From positions 1,534,001 through 1,598,000 of the forward strand of contig NZ_CP072913.1 in NCBI RefSeq assembly GCF_017968885.1: DNA of 64,000 bases, given 5' to 3'. The translations under genes and the position numbers were made by a program. Shown piece after piece: positions 55,701 through 63,792 of this stretch. The first letter of the stretch is position 1. Each line of letters starts with the position of its first letter. Source of the DNA: Pseudomonas sp. Tri1. GTDB lineage: Bacteria; Pseudomonadota; Gammaproteobacteria; Pseudomonadales; Pseudomonadaceae. Below the pieces are notes generated by a model. The model searched no databases. It saw only the letters and a list, made by a program, of their open reading frames with translations, and was not told the DNA's origin.

Positions 55701-56349
55701 GGCCGTCGCCGAACACCTGCACCTCAAGGTGCCGGGCGCGCTCGATGTACTTCTCGATGAACACCCCGGCATCGCTGAAGTTGTTCTGGCCCAGGCGCTT
55801 CACGGCTTCGAAGGATTCGCTCAGCTCGCCGGCAGTGCGGCATACGCGCATGCCGATGCCGCCACCGCCGGCGGTACTTTTGAGCATCACCGGATAACCG
55901 ATCTGGGTAGCGGCCAACAGCGCGGCGTCGAGGCTGTCGAGCAGTTCGGTGCCTTCGAGCAGCGGCACGCCGTGTCGGCGCGCCAGGTCGCGGGCGGTGT
56001 GCTTGAGGCCGAACACCCGCAATTGTTCTGGCGTCGGACCGATGAAGGCGATACCAGCAGCCACGCAGGCTTCGGCGAAAGCGGCGTTTTCCGAGAGAAA
56101 GCCATAGCCGGGATGAATCGCCGTCGCGCCGCTGCTTTTGGCGACGGCCAGGAGCTTGTCCACCGCCAGATAGGTAGTGGCCGCTGCGCCTTCGCCCAGG
56201 CAGTGGGCTTCATCGGCTTGCAGGATATGCAGGCTGGCGGCATCGGCTTGGGAGTACACCGCGACGCCTTGGACCTTAAGTTCGCCCAAGGTCCGCAGGA
56301 TGCGGCAGGCGATGGCGCCACGGTTGGCGATGAGGATTTTTTCGAACAT
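52708..56349 (-). CDS. Biotin-dependent guanidine/urea carboxylase
   Basis: 1213 residues. Order: biotin carboxylase (about 1-450; GGGGIGMRVC, EVNTRLQVEHGVTE), AHS2 carboxyltransferase (about 465-760), AHS1 (about 800-1050), and biotinyl domain with VILESMKMEIPVLAP (biotinyl Lys). Annotated usually as urea carboxylase, but the guanidine-I riboswitch and the paired DUF1989 genes mark it as the guanidine-carboxylating kind, giving carboxyguanidine. Between AHS2 and AHS1 the gene contains a REP pair in frame (about 32 extra residues, [10 protein letters not shown]...ASSLPQ). The enzyme is otherwise intact. Confidence 0.9.
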   Translation of the reverse strand: MFEKILIANRGAIACRILRTLGELKVQGVAVYSQADAASLHILQADEAHCLGEGAAATTYLAVDKLLAVAKSSGATAIHPGYGFLSENAAFAEACVAAGIAFIGPTPEQLRVFGLKHTARDLARRHGVPLLEGTELLDSLDAALLAATQIGYPVMLKSTAGGGGIGMRVCRTAGELSESFEAVKRLGQNNFSDAGVFIEKYIERARHLEVQVFGDGQGQVIALGVRDCSVQRRNQKVLEETPAPNLPEGMADELCAAAIQLAKAVNYRSAGTVEFVFDSDAGRFYFLEVNTRLQVEHGVTEQVWGVDLVRWMVQLAAGDLPPLSELSQGLKAEGHAIQARLYAEDPGRDFQPSPGLLTAVQLPQCDGKQLRIDTWVEAGCQIPPYFDPMIAKVIRWAPTREQARLGLHQALDESLLYGVETNRQYLQQILLDAPFASGRPWTRCLESLVYRANTFEVLSPGTQTSVQDYPGRLGYWAVGVPPSGPMDSRSLRLGNRLLGNEEGAAALEITMSGPLLRFNCAARVAVTGAVIALALDGEAVPMNTVLSIGAGATLAIGTITGAGARSYLCLQGGVQVPDYLGSKSTFTLGQFGGHGGRALCTGDVLHLTELDEHAALPQQSAPILELPPQRQIRVIYGPHGAPEYFTERYIQTFFDTAWEVHFNSSRTGVRLIGPKPEWVRADGGEAGLHPSNIHDNPYAIGAVDFTGDMPVILGPDGPSLGGFVCPVTVIEADLWQLGQLKAGDKVRFVPVDVSTARSLALKWDQCGSELARDSGLSVSSRLDVPPLSRASSLPQGMGSPVVLDIGQDATRLVARLAGDTHLLLEIGAPELDLVLRFRAHALMQALEHKELHGVIDLTPGIRSLQVHYQPEQMPLVDLLTIVAGEWDAVCAAQDLQVPSRIVHLPLSWDDPACQLAIEKYMTTVRKDAPWCPSNLEFIRRINDLPNLDEVQRTVFDASYLVMGLGDVYLGAPVATPLDPRHRLVTTKYNPARTWTAENSVGIGGAYMCVYGMEGPGGYQFVGRTLQMWNRYRDVAAFDGKPWLLRFFDQIRFYPVSADELLRIRRDFPLGRFDLNIEHSQLNLADYQHFLAQEANSIAAFRQQQQGAFNAERERWIASGQAHFDSEEPTPAPSEDSLLDEHQLSVDSHIAGNLWQVQVELGTRVAVGDVLVILESMKMEIPVLAPVAGVVREVRVQPGSAVRAGQRVVVLERD
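53965..54054. repeat. REP pair inside a coding region
   Basis: CTGTGGGAGCGAGCTTGCTC and the inverse ending AGCTCGCTCCCACA, in the carboxylase gene. The spacer (GCGGCGGCACATCCAAC...) is almost the same as that of the pair at 56463, so these are close relatives. Confidence 0.93.
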
Positions 56350-56462
56350 GGCATTGCCCCCTCAGGCATGAGCGCTGCCTGAACTGGGATGCGGGCCGTC
56401 CCGCAGTTTTCGATGGCCGCCGGGGTCGTCCCTGGCGGCAAACCTCCAAACACCTTCTTCCC

Positions 56463-56552
56463 TGTGGGAGCGAGCTTGCTCGCGATAGCGGCGGCACATC
56501 CAACATTGATGTAACTGACAGACCGCAATCGCGAGCAAGCTCGCTCCCACAT
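56463..56552. repeat. REP pair between carboxylase and DUF1989 genes
   Basis: TGTGGGAGCGAGCTTGCTCG and inverse, spacer close to that of the REP pair inside the carboxylase gene. Confidence 0.92.
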
Positions 56553-56642
56553 GGATCGTGGGCGTTGATAAAAGCTATTTAATGCACTGCCCCGACCGGC
56601 TCTGGCACAACACAAACAGCCAGCGTCGCAGGCGGCTGAGTT

Positions 56643-57284
56643 TCAGTTCCATATCAAGAGCTCCGCTGGCGTGGGGTTGTAGGCGTTGCATGGGTTGTTC
56701 AGTTGCGGGCAGTTGGAGATCAACACGATCACGTCCATCTCGGCCCGCAGGTCGACGTATTTGCCTGGCGCCGAGATGCCGTCTTCGAAGGTCAGGCCGC
56801 CGTCGGCGGTGACCGGCACGTTCATGAAAAAGTTGATGTTCGGTCCGATATCGCCCTTGGCCAGGCGACCGTCGTGGGCGCAGGCCCGCAGGTAGTTGTC
56901 GCGGCAGCTGTGCATGTAGCGTTTTTCCAGGGCGTAGCGCACGGTGTTGCTTTCCTGGGCGCAGGCGCCGCCGAGGGTGTCGTGGCGCCCGCAAGTGTCT
57001 TCGACGATGGTCAGCATCGGGTGGCCGAGGTTGGAGTACAGGACGCTGCCGGTGCTCAGGTAAACGCTGTTTTGCCGGCGCAGGGTGCGCTGCACGTCGT
57101 AGCGTTCCTTGGGGTTGGCCAGGCTGTAGAACAGCGTATCGACCGCCTGGTTGCCCTCCAGGTCGAGGATGCGCAGGGTCTGGCCGGCCTTGACCTCCAC
57201 CAGCCACGGTTCTCCGGCGGGAATGGTGGCGCGATAGATGGCGGTGTCAGGCTGCTTTTGTACGGTGGCGATGGCGAGTGACAT
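56643..57284 (-). CDS. DUF1989 protein, carboxyguanidine deiminase subunit (UAAP2 type)
   Basis: 213 residues starting [23 protein letters not shown]1989 (urea-carboxylase-associated) fold with [19 protein letters not shown], the metal-region [28 protein letters not shown] segment, and [19 protein letters not shown]. With its paralogue it makes the CgdAB enzyme, which deiminates carboxyguanidine to allophanate (shown in P. syringae). Cys and His of the zinc site look intact. Second of the two subunit genes, 11 bases after the first. Confidence 0.88.
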   Translation of the reverse strand: MSLAIATVQKQPDTAIYRATIPAGEPWLVEVKAGQTLRILDLEGNQAVDTLFYSLANPKERYDVQRTLRRQNSVYLSTGSVLYSNLGHPMLTIVEDTCGRHDTLGGACAQESNTVRYALEKRYMHSCRDNYLRACAHDGRLAKGDIGPNINFFMNVPVTADGGLTFEDGISAPGKYVDLRAEMDVIVLISNCPQLNNPCNAYNPTPAELLIWN

Positions 57285-57295
57285 GGCAGCGATCC

Positions 57296-58021
57296 TCAGG
57301 CGAACAGACGGTCGGTGTTGATGAAGCCGCGCTGGTTTTCCGGGCGCGACTGGCGGCAGTGCTCGGCGACGCTGGGGTCCGCGTTCATCCAACTGAGCTT
57401 GAGTGGTTGCGGGGCGTATTGCGGGTTCGGGTCCATCGGATGTTGCAGCGCGGTCAGCACCACCAGGGTGTCCATCGGCGCGTACAGCTCGATGTAGTCA
57501 CCGGCTTTGGAATGGCCTTCGACAAAGTGAAAGTGTCCGGCCTCATCGACGTTGACCCGACTGAACAAGTTGAGGGTCATCAGCAGGTCGGACAGGCCCA
57601 AGCCCCATTTGCCCAGTTCCACCAACAGGTTGTCGGTGCCGTTGCGAAAGAAGCCGTTGCGCAGTTCCTGATAGCGGCCCTGGCCGTATTTTTGCGCGAC
57701 TTCCTCGGCGCAGAGCACGCCGCCAAGGCTATCGCTCCAGCCGCAGGTGTCGGCGGTGATGGCTGCCAGTACCCGACCCATATCCGAGTACAGGCAATGG
57801 CCGGCGGTGAGTTTGGCGGTGTGTTGGCATTTGAGGCTGTCGGGCAGGTTCAGGCGTTCGGTTTTTTCGTTGGCATTGAGCAGCGTCAGGCTCACGTTGG
57901 CTGCGCCGCGCAGGTCAGTCAGGCGCAGCAGCTGGCCGCGCTTGAGCACGAAGGAACGGTGGCCGCCACCGGGCAGCAGTTCTTCGGCGAAGGGCGCAAA
58001 CAACGGGGTCGAATCGGTCAT
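57296..58021 (-). CDS. DUF1989 protein, carboxyguanidine deiminase subunit (UAAP1 type)
   Basis: 241 residues, starting [23 protein letters not shown]1989 fold: [44 protein letters not shown], and [22 protein letters not shown]. Paralogue of the following gene and its partner in carboxyguanidine deimination. Starts 13 bases after the ABC ATPase stop. A longer frame runs upstream but overlaps the ATPase. Confidence 0.88.
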   Translation of the reverse strand: MTDSTPLFAPFAEELLPGGGHRSFVLKRGQLLRLTDLRGAANVSLTLLNANEKTERLNLPDSLKCQHTAKLTAGHCLYSDMGRVLAAITADTCGWSDSLGGVLCAEEVAQKYGQGRYQELRNGFFRNGTDNLLVELGKWGLGLSDLLMTLNLFSRVNVDEAGHFHFVEGHSKAGDYIELYAPMDTLVVLTALQHPMDPNPQYAPQPLKLSWMNADPSVAEHCRQSRPENQRGFINTDRLFA

Positions 58022-58034
58022 GGAAAAACTCCTT

Positions 58035-58823
58035 TCAAGCGATACGCAACGTGCCGGCCAGTGCGGCGGGCAGGGCGTCGACGGCGGCCCGGGCGGTGCG
58101 CCGGTCGCTGTTGAGTGGAATGTCGTAGGTGATGCGTGCGCCATAGGCGCCGGGGGCGTGCGGGTCGGCACGGACCTTGTCGAACACCAACAGGCGCGTG
58201 CCGAGGCTGAAACCTTCGGACAGGTCATGGGTGACCATGAACACCGTCAGCCGGGTTTCGCGCCACAGCTCCAGCAACAGGGTGTGCATGTCTTTGCGGA
58301 TGCCCGGGTCGAGGGCGCCGAAAGGTTCGTCCAGCAGCAGCACCCGGGGTTTCATGATCAGCGCTTGGGCAATGGCCAGCCGTTGTTGCATGCCGCCGGA
58401 CAACTGCGCCGGGTATTTGTCCAGCGCATGGCCCAGTCCAACCTTATCGAGCAGTCGTGCGGCTTCTTCGCGGGCCTGGCGCTTGGCGCTGCCGAACAGT
58501 CGTCCCAACAGCGGCGAGCGCGGCAGTTCCAGGCCTAGGGCTACGTTGTCCAGCACCGTCAGATGCGGGAACACCGAGTAGCGCTGGAACACTACCCCCC
58601 GGCTGGCATCCGGCTCACCGGCCAAGGGTTCTCCGTCCAGGAGAATCTGCCCGCGACTGGCGCGCTCCTGGCCCAGCAGCAAGCGCAGGAAGGTCGACTT
58701 GCCGCAACCCGATGCGCCCACGAGGGTGCAGAACTCACCCTCGGCGACGCTCAGGTTCAAGCGCTCAAGCACCACCTGATCGCCATATTGTTGCCAGACG
58801 TTGTTCACGGTAATGAAGCTCAT
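58035..58823 (-). CDS. ABC transporter ATPase, guanidine operon (NitT/TauT type)
   Basis: 262 residues. Walker A LVGASGCGKSTFLRLLLG, signature LSGGMQQRLAIAQALIM, Walker B RVLLLDEPFGALDPG, and H-loop MVTHDLSEG. Nitrate/taurine/cyanate import subfamily. Overlaps the permease gene by four bases. Energises uptake of guanidine or a related compound; the substrate is inferred from the riboswitch. Confidence 0.92.
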   Translation of the reverse strand: MSFITVNNVWQQYGDQVVLERLNLSVAEGEFCTLVGASGCGKSTFLRLLLGQERASRGQILLDGEPLAGEPDASRGVVFQRYSVFPHLTVLDNVALGLELPRSPLLGRLFGSAKRQAREEAARLLDKVGLGHALDKYPAQLSGGMQQRLAIAQALIMKPRVLLLDEPFGALDPGIRKDMHTLLLELWRETRLTVFMVTHDLSEGFSLGTRLLVFDKVRADPHAPGAYGARITYDIPLNSDRRTARAAVDALPAALAGTLRIA

Positions 58824-59635
58824 GCCTTCGCCCCTTCATACCAAGGGAACGCTTGCCGCGTCAGGCGCTTGAGGCCCCAATCCATCAGCCAGGCGAGCAG
58901 GGTGATCCACACCACGTACGGCAAGATCACGTCCATTGCCAGGTAACGCCGCACCAGGAAAATCCGATAGCCCAGCCCGTCGGTGGAGGCGATGGCTTCG
59001 GCGGCGATCAGAAACAGCCAGGCCGACCCCAGCATCAGTCGCAGGGAAATCAACAGGCGCGGCAGCAATTGCGGCAGCACCACCCGCAGCATCAGCGTCC
59101 AGGTCGAAGCGCCGAGGGTCTGGGCCTTGATCAGCAACTCGGGCGGAATTTCCCGGGCGCGCTGTTCCAGATCCCGGGCCAGGCACGGCGTGATGCCAAT
59201 CACGATCAGCATGACTTTCGATAATTCCCCCAATCCGAAGACGATGAACAGGATTGGCAGGATCGCCAGCGGCGGCACCATCGACACCACGGTGAGCAAT
59301 GGCGATAGCGGCGCGCCCAGCAGCGGCAACGTGCCGGCGGCGATGCCCAGGCACAGCCCCGCCAGGGCACTGATGCCCAGGCCGATGGCCAGCCGACGCA
59401 GACTCGACGCGGTGTCTTGCCAGAGCAAGTAATCGCCACTGCGTGCATCGGCGGTGAAGGCCAGGCGTTTCACCGCATCGGCCATCTGCACGGCACTGGG
59501 CAGCAACTTGTCGTTAGGGTTATCCGTCAACCGGTCGGCCGAGCCCATGAAGTAGGCGAACAACACCAGCGCGAATGGCAGGATCACCAGCAACAAGCGG
59601 CTGGGACGATCCGGGTAGCGGTTGATCAGGCGCAT
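58820..59635 (-). CDS. ABC transporter permease, guanidine operon
   Basis: 271 residues, six transmembrane helices, BPD-transp-1 fold with the EAA loop EIPPELLIKAQTLGASTWTLM and LPQLLPRLLISLRLMLGSAWLFLIAAE. NitT/TauT import class. Between the binding protein (15 bases upstream) and the ATPase. Confidence 0.92.
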   Translation of the reverse strand: MRLINRYPDRPSRLLLVILPFALVLFAYFMGSADRLTDNPNDKLLPSAVQMADAVKRLAFTADARSGDYLLWQDTASSLRRLAIGLGISALAGLCLGIAAGTLPLLGAPLSPLLTVVSMVPPLAILPILFIVFGLGELSKVMLIVIGITPCLARDLEQRAREIPPELLIKAQTLGASTWTLMLRVVLPQLLPRLLISLRLMLGSAWLFLIAAEAIASTDGLGYRIFLVRRYLAMDVILPYVVWITLLAWLMDWGLKRLTRQAFPWYEGAKA

Positions 59636-59650
59636 GCCAGCTTCTCCGGT

Positions 59651-60718
59651 TTACAGCTTGGCGTCGGCGGCCAACTGTACGTAGGTCGGGTCGAAGCGCA
59701 GCTTGAGGTTGGCCTTGTCGCCGCGGGTCACGCCATTGGCGAAAGCCATGCCGACCGCGTCGGTATTTTTGGCGCCTTCGCCGAGCAAGCCGTGCTGGAA
59801 CGAGAACTCGGCCACCTTGCCCATGGTCGTCGGCAGTTGCTGGCTGGTGGCGAAGCTCAGGGCTTCCTTGGGCGTGGCGAACAGCTTGGTGGTGTCCAGT
59901 TGCGACTGAAAGCCGGCCAGGTCGGTGCCCGAGGCCTTGGCCATGTGTTCCAGTGCCGCCTTGCTGGCGGCGTTTTTCGCGTTCATCAGCGCCACCACTT
60001 CAAACCAGGCGCCGGTCAACGCCTTGCCCAGGGCTGGGTTGTCCTGCAGGGTCTGGGTGTTGACCACCATCATGTCCATGATCTCGCCGGGGATCTGGCT
60101 GGAGTTGAACACTTCGCTCACGCCGGGCTGGGCCTTGATGTCCGAGAGCATCGGGTTCCAGGTGGTAACGGCCTTGACCTGATCAGTGTTGAAGGCGGCG
60201 GAGATATCGGCGTCGGAGGTGTTGACCACTTTCAGGTCTTTCTCGGTAAGACCGGCCGAATCCAGGGCGCGGGCCAGCAAGTAATGGGAGACCGACAGTT
60301 CCACCAGGTTGACGTCCATGCCCTTGAGATCAGCGACTTTCTTGCCCGCGCCCTTGAGGACGATGCCGTCGTTGCCGTTGGAGAAATCGCTGACGATCAG
60401 TGCGGTGCTGTCCACGCCACCGGCGGCGGGAATGGTCAGGGCGTCCATATTGGTCATGGTGCAGCCGTCGAACTGACCGGCGGTGTACTGGTTGATGGAT
60501 TCGACGTAATCGTTGAGTTGCACGACATCGATCTTGATGCCGTATTTTTTCGCCCATTTGTCGACGATGCCTTGGCTGCCGGCGTATTCCCAGGGCATCC
60601 AGCCAGCGTAAATGGTCCAGCAGACGCTGAAGTGGTCTTTTTGCGCAGCGGGGGAGGAAAGGCTCACCAGGGCCGAAAAGGCGGCGATGAGCAGAGTGGC
60701 CAGACGAAGCTTGAGCAT
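59651..60718 (-). CDS. ABC substrate-binding protein, guanidine operon
   Basis: 355 residues from MLKLRLATLLIAAFSALVSL, a cleavable signal peptide ending near SSPAAQ. NMT1/TauA-like periplasmic binding protein: WTIYAGWMPWEYAGSQGIVDKWAKKYG, the DGCTMTNMDALTIPAAGG loop, and VNTSDADISAAFNTDQVKAVTTWNP. The start follows a GGAG at about 60726. First gene after the riboswitch. The ligand is inferred, not seen. Confidence 0.92.
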   Translation of the reverse strand: MLKLRLATLLIAAFSALVSLSSPAAQKDHFSVCWTIYAGWMPWEYAGSQGIVDKWAKKYGIKIDVVQLNDYVESINQYTAGQFDGCTMTNMDALTIPAAGGVDSTALIVSDFSNGNDGIVLKGAGKKVADLKGMDVNLVELSVSHYLLARALDSAGLTEKDLKVVNTSDADISAAFNTDQVKAVTTWNPMLSDIKAQPGVSEVFNSSQIPGEIMDMMVVNTQTLQDNPALGKALTGAWFEVVALMNAKNAASKAALEHMAKASGTDLAGFQSQLDTTKLFATPKEALSFATSQQLPTTMGKVAEFSFQHGLLGEGAKNTDAVGMAFANGVTRGDKANLKLRFDPTYVQLAADAKL

Positions 60719-60760
60719 GGTGGTTCTCCAGTTGATCGAGGGCGGACAGGAGCAACGCAG

Positions 60761-60774
60761 CACCGCGAACGGTG
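60761..60774 (-). other. UUCG-capped hairpin between riboswitch and first gene
   Basis: On the minus strand CACCG TTCG CGGTG. It directly follows the aptamer's 3' end and lies about 40 bases before the start codon, so it may be part of the expression platform. No T run follows. Confidence 0.55.
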
Positions 60775-60778
60775 GCTT

Positions 60779-60872
60779 GTCTCCCGGGCTTTTGTCCCGC
60801 CGTGTAACCTCAACTGGAGGTCGCCAACTCTCGGACCAGTCACTCGCCAGAGGCGAGCCGGAACCCTAGTCA
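60779..60872 (-). promoter_or_regulatory. Guanidine-I (ykkC) riboswitch
   Basis: On the minus strand the consensus blocks appear in order: CTAGGGTTCCGG near the 5' end, GACTGGTCCGAGAG in the middle, and CGGCGGGACAAAAGCCCGGG followed by AGA at the 3' end. These are the ligand-binding core of the guanidine-I aptamer, which turns expression on when guanidine binds. It stands 60 bases upstream of the ABC binding-protein gene and controls the operon down to atzF. Confidence 0.93.
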
Positions 60873-61184
60873 GCCATTGCAAATTGTGGTGCCGCGAACC
60901 TGTGATGACTCCTGCACGGAGTTTGTTAAAGCGAGAGCCGTGCCAATTCGGGCAAAGGCCCGGGCCAGATGGGGTAGGTGGTGGGGACGGATGATGGAGG
61001 GCGGATTTGTGCTTGCTTGTGGTGCTACCGCGCACCGGAAGAGGGCGACGAGTGACATGTTTCCAGTTGTTGCCGGGTCGCACCAGATTCCCATTTTGCT
61101 GTCTGAGTATTTGTCAGTCACACAAAGTTGACTGCCGCCCATCAGCGTCGCTGATGTGGCCCATCCGCGGTCCAGGAGGCCGCC
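60873..61184. other. Region upstream of the riboswitch, 312 bases
   Basis: Promoter of the guanidine operon (minus) and of the Tyr-rich lipoprotein gene (plus) must lie here. A sigma-54-like GGCAC...TTTGC string is present but with wrong spacing. No gene recognised. Confidence 0.45.
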
Positions 61185-61577
61185 ATGTATCGACGACTGC
61201 TACTCCTTGCGTTTCTCGGTTTGAGTCTTTCGGCTTGCGTGCCTTATTACGACGCAGACACCAGCTACTACCGTTCCGAGGTCTACACCTCACCGGCGCC
61301 GATCTATTACGGCGGCGGGAGCTACTATTCGGCGCCGCGTGGTTATTACGCCCCGCGGTATTACCAACCGGCGCCACGTTATTACTCGCCGCCGCGTTAC
61401 TACCAACAAGGCCCACGCTATTACTCGCCACCGCGAGCTGCGTACCGGTCTTATCCGAATCGGGGCGGCTGGGATGGCCGTGACCGGGGTGGCTGGAATG
61501 ACGACCGCAGTGGTGGTCGAGGCGGGCGTGATCATCGGGGACGCGGCGATCATGATGGACGGGGCAGCCACCGCTGA
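61185..61577 (+). CDS. Tyr/Arg-rich repeat lipoprotein
   Basis: 130 residues. A lipoprotein signal, MYRRLLLLAFLGLSLSAC, is followed by a low-complexity domain. The middle repeats short units ending in YY (YYSAPRG, YYAPR, YYQPAPR, YYSPPR, YYQQGPR), and the end is Gly/Arg/Asp-rich (GGWDGRDRGGWNDDRSGG, then more). Likely an outer-membrane or surface lipoprotein; no function known. Followed by a strong terminator. Confidence 0.8.
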   Translation: MYRRLLLLAFLGLSLSACVPYYDADTSYYRSEVYTSPAPIYYGGGSYYSAPRGYYAPRYYQPAPRYYSPPRYYQQGPRYYSPPRAAYRSYPNRGGWDGRDRGGWNDDRSGGRGGRDHRGRGDHDGRGSHR

Positions 61578-61591
61578 TCCATCGGCAACAG

Positions 61592-61619
61592 AAAGCGGCG
61601 CATTGAGCGCCGCTTTTTT
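61592..61619 (+). terminator. Intrinsic terminator
   Basis: AAAGCGGCGC ATTGA GCGCCGCTTTTTT, a perfect stem and T tract 15 bases after the lipoprotein stop. Confidence 0.95.
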
Positions 61620-61634
61620 GTGCCTGCATAAAAC

Positions 61635-61725
61635 TTGTGGGAGCGAGCCTGCTCGCGATGGCGTCGGGTCAGTCAGCATTGATGTGTCTGACATGCCGCT
61701 ATCGCGAGCAAGCTCGCTCCCACAG
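61635..61725. repeat. REP pair
   Basis: TTGTGGGAGCGAGCCTGCTC and inverse GCTCGCTCCCACAG, in the convergent gap before the next gene. Confidence 0.9.
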
Positions 61726-61744
61726 GGATCTCTTCCTGGATCGT

Positions 61745-62857
61745 TTACTCGTTGGACAAATCCGCCAACGGATGCCGCCCTTCCCACGCCTTGTGAAAAT
61801 GCGCCTCGACCGCCGCTTCGGGCACATGATTGATGTCCGGCCAGTGCCAATGGGGTTTGTGATCCTTGTCGATCAGCCGCGCGCGCACGCCTTCGCTGAA
61901 CTCCGGATGACGGCAGCAGTTGAGGCTCAGGGTGTACTCCATCCTGAACACCCCGGCCAAGGACAGATGCCGGGCACGGGCGATCTGTTCCCAGACCAGA
62001 TGAGCGGTCAGTGGTGAGCCTTCGGTCATGGTCTTGGCCGCCCTGGCGATCAACGGATCCGGGTGCTCCACCAGCAGGCTGAGGGCCTTCCAGGCGCAGC
62101 GCACATCGCTGACATCCAGCCACTCATCGATTTTCTGTCGACGCGGCAGCCACTGGGCTTCAGGCAATTGGCTAACCGCTTCCTGTTGCAGGGCCTTGAG
62201 CAGGCTGTTGAGCTGCATCTCGGTCTGTTCCTGCCAATTGAGTTGCAGCAGGCCTTCGATCAGATCGTCCTGTTGTTCATCCAGCAGGAAGCGATCGGCC
62301 AGCCCCAGGTCGATGGCGTCCCGGGCGTTCATATGGGCACCGGTCAGGCCGAGAAACAGGCCGAGCTTGCCGGGCAGGCGCGACAGAAACCAACTGGCGC
62401 CGACATCCGGGTACAGGCCGATGCTGATCTCCGGCATTGCCAGGCGACTGCTCGGCGTGACGATCCGGGTGCTCGCGCCTTGCAGCAGGCCCATGCCGCC
62501 GCCCAGGACATAGCCGTGGCCCCAGCACAGCAAGGGCTTGGGGTAGGTGTGCAGGTTGAAGTCCAAGCGGTATTCCGCTGCGAAAAATTGCGCAGCCAGG
62601 GGCGGTACTTCACCGGGGTTGGCCCGGCAGGCCTCCACCAGGCTGCGCACTTCGCCGCCGGCGCAGAAGGCCTTGGCGCCATTGCCGCGCAATAAAACAC
62701 AAACGATTTGCGGGTCTCTGGCCCAGGTATCGAAACGATCACGCAGGGCGTTGATCATCGGTAGCGAAAGGGCGTTCAGGGATTTCTCGGCATCCAGCGT
62801 GGCGATGCCGATGCGGGCACCGTCGATGCCAGTGAGCTCTTCGAAGTGCAGATTCAT
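61745..62857 (-). CDS. Enoyl-CoA hydratase/isomerase family, 3-hydroxyisobutyryl-CoA hydrolase-like
   Basis: 370 residues, longer than true enoyl-CoA hydratases and typical of HIBYL-CoA hydrolase-like proteins of valine breakdown. Crotonase fold with NALSLPMINALRDRF, oxyanion loop GAKAFCAGGEVRSL, then GYVLGGGMGLLQGASTRI, and MPEISIGLYPDVGASWFLSRLPG. The Glu of MPEI and Asp of YPD are the catalytic pair in this group. Alone on the minus strand. Substrate assigned by family only. Confidence 0.87.
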   Translation of the reverse strand: MNLHFEELTGIDGARIGIATLDAEKSLNALSLPMINALRDRFDTWARDPQIVCVLLRGNGAKAFCAGGEVRSLVEACRANPGEVPPLAAQFFAAEYRLDFNLHTYPKPLLCWGHGYVLGGGMGLLQGASTRIVTPSSRLAMPEISIGLYPDVGASWFLSRLPGKLGLFLGLTGAHMNARDAIDLGLADRFLLDEQQDDLIEGLLQLNWQEQTEMQLNSLLKALQQEAVSQLPEAQWLPRRQKIDEWLDVSDVRCAWKALSLLVEHPDPLIARAAKTMTEGSPLTAHLVWEQIARARHLSLAGVFRMEYTLSLNCCRHPEFSEGVRARLIDKDHKPHWHWPDINHVPEAAVEAHFHKAWEGRHPLADLSNE

Positions 62858-62988
62858 CGTGACCTCGATCAGAAAATTGAATGTTCAGTATGACCGCTGC
62901 GTAGGAAAGTGCCGGTTCTACGTCAGATCAATTGACAAGCCATGTAGGCTTTCCTAGGGTGCGCCCATTGTTTTTACCGGGTGCAACC

Positions 62989-63681
62989 ATGACTGCTGAC
63001 GACCGTATCAAACTCGAACCGAGCTGGAAGCAGGCACTGCGTGCCGAGTTCGACCAGCCCTACATGACAGAGTTGCGCGAATTCCTGCGTCGGGAATACG
63101 CGGCCGGCAAGGAGATTTATCCACCGGCATCGTTGATTTTCAATGCCCTCAATTCCACGCCGTTGGACAAGGTCAAAGTGGTGATCCTCGGCCAAGACCC
63201 GTACCACGGCCCTGGCCAGGCCCATGGTTTGTGTTTCTCGGTACAGCCGGGTGTGCCAGCACCGCCGTCGCTGGTGAACATCTTCAAGGAATTGAAACGC
63301 GATTTGAACATCGACATCCCGAATCACGGTTACCTGCAAAGCTGGGCCGATCAGGGCGTGTTGTTGCTCAACACCACCATGACCGTGGAGCGCGCCAATG
63401 CCAACGCCCATGCGGGCAAGGGGTGGCAGCACTTCACCGACCGAATCATCGAAGTGGTCAGTGAGCACCAACCGCACTTGGTATTCCTGTTGTGGGGCGC
63501 CCATGCCCAGGGCAAGCAAAAGCTGATCGACGCCACCAAGCACCTGGTGCTGACCTCGGTCCATCCGTCGCCGTTGTCGGCTTATCGCGGTTTCCTGGGT
63601 TGCGGGCATTTCAGCCGGACCAACAAGTTTCTCGAACAACAGGGTGAGACGCCGATTGACTGGCGGTTGCCGCCGGTTTGA
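62989..63681 (+). CDS. ung: Uracil-DNA glycosylase
   Basis: Removes uracil from DNA to begin base-excision repair. 230 residues from [15 protein letters not shown]. The family-1 motifs are complete: [22 protein letters not shown] (catalytic Asp), LLNTTMTVE, and [19 protein letters not shown] (His). The reading frame is open 57 bases upstream, but this ATG gives the family length. Single gene, followed by a REP pair. Confidence 0.96.
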   Translation: MTADDRIKLEPSWKQALRAEFDQPYMTELREFLRREYAAGKEIYPPASLIFNALNSTPLDKVKVVILGQDPYHGPGQAHGLCFSVQPGVPAPPSLVNIFKELKRDLNIDIPNHGYLQSWADQGVLLLNTTMTVERANANAHAGKGWQHFTDRIIEVVSEHQPHLVFLLWGAHAQGKQKLIDATKHLVLTSVHPSPLSAYRGFLGCGHFSRTNKFLEQQGETPIDWRLPPV

Positions 63682-63700
63682 GTGGTCGGCTATGAGGGCC

Positions 63701-63779
63701 CCATCGCGAGCAGGCTCGCTCCCACATTGATCTGTGTATGCCGCCAATCCATGCGGGAGCGAGCTTGCTCGCGATGAGG
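63701..63779. repeat. REP pair
   Basis: CCATCGCGAGCAGGCTCGCT and inverse GGGAGCGAGCTTGCTCGCGA; outward order as at 10911. Confidence 0.9.
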
Positions 63780-63792
63780 GTGCCTCGGACGA

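Noticed and set aside
55069..56382. 437-codon plus-strand frame opposite the carboxylase
   Set aside because: Antisense shadow; the biotin carboxylase motifs are on the minus strand.
60881..60905. Sigma-54-like promoter upstream of the guanidine riboswitch
   Set aside because: On the minus strand GGCACC and TTTGC are present but there are 11 bases between GG and GC instead of 10, and no activator site was seen.
7628..63780. CRISPR array from the many similar short repeats
   Set aside because: The repeats are scattered, in inverted pairs, and of REP sequence; there is no regular spacing and no cas gene.
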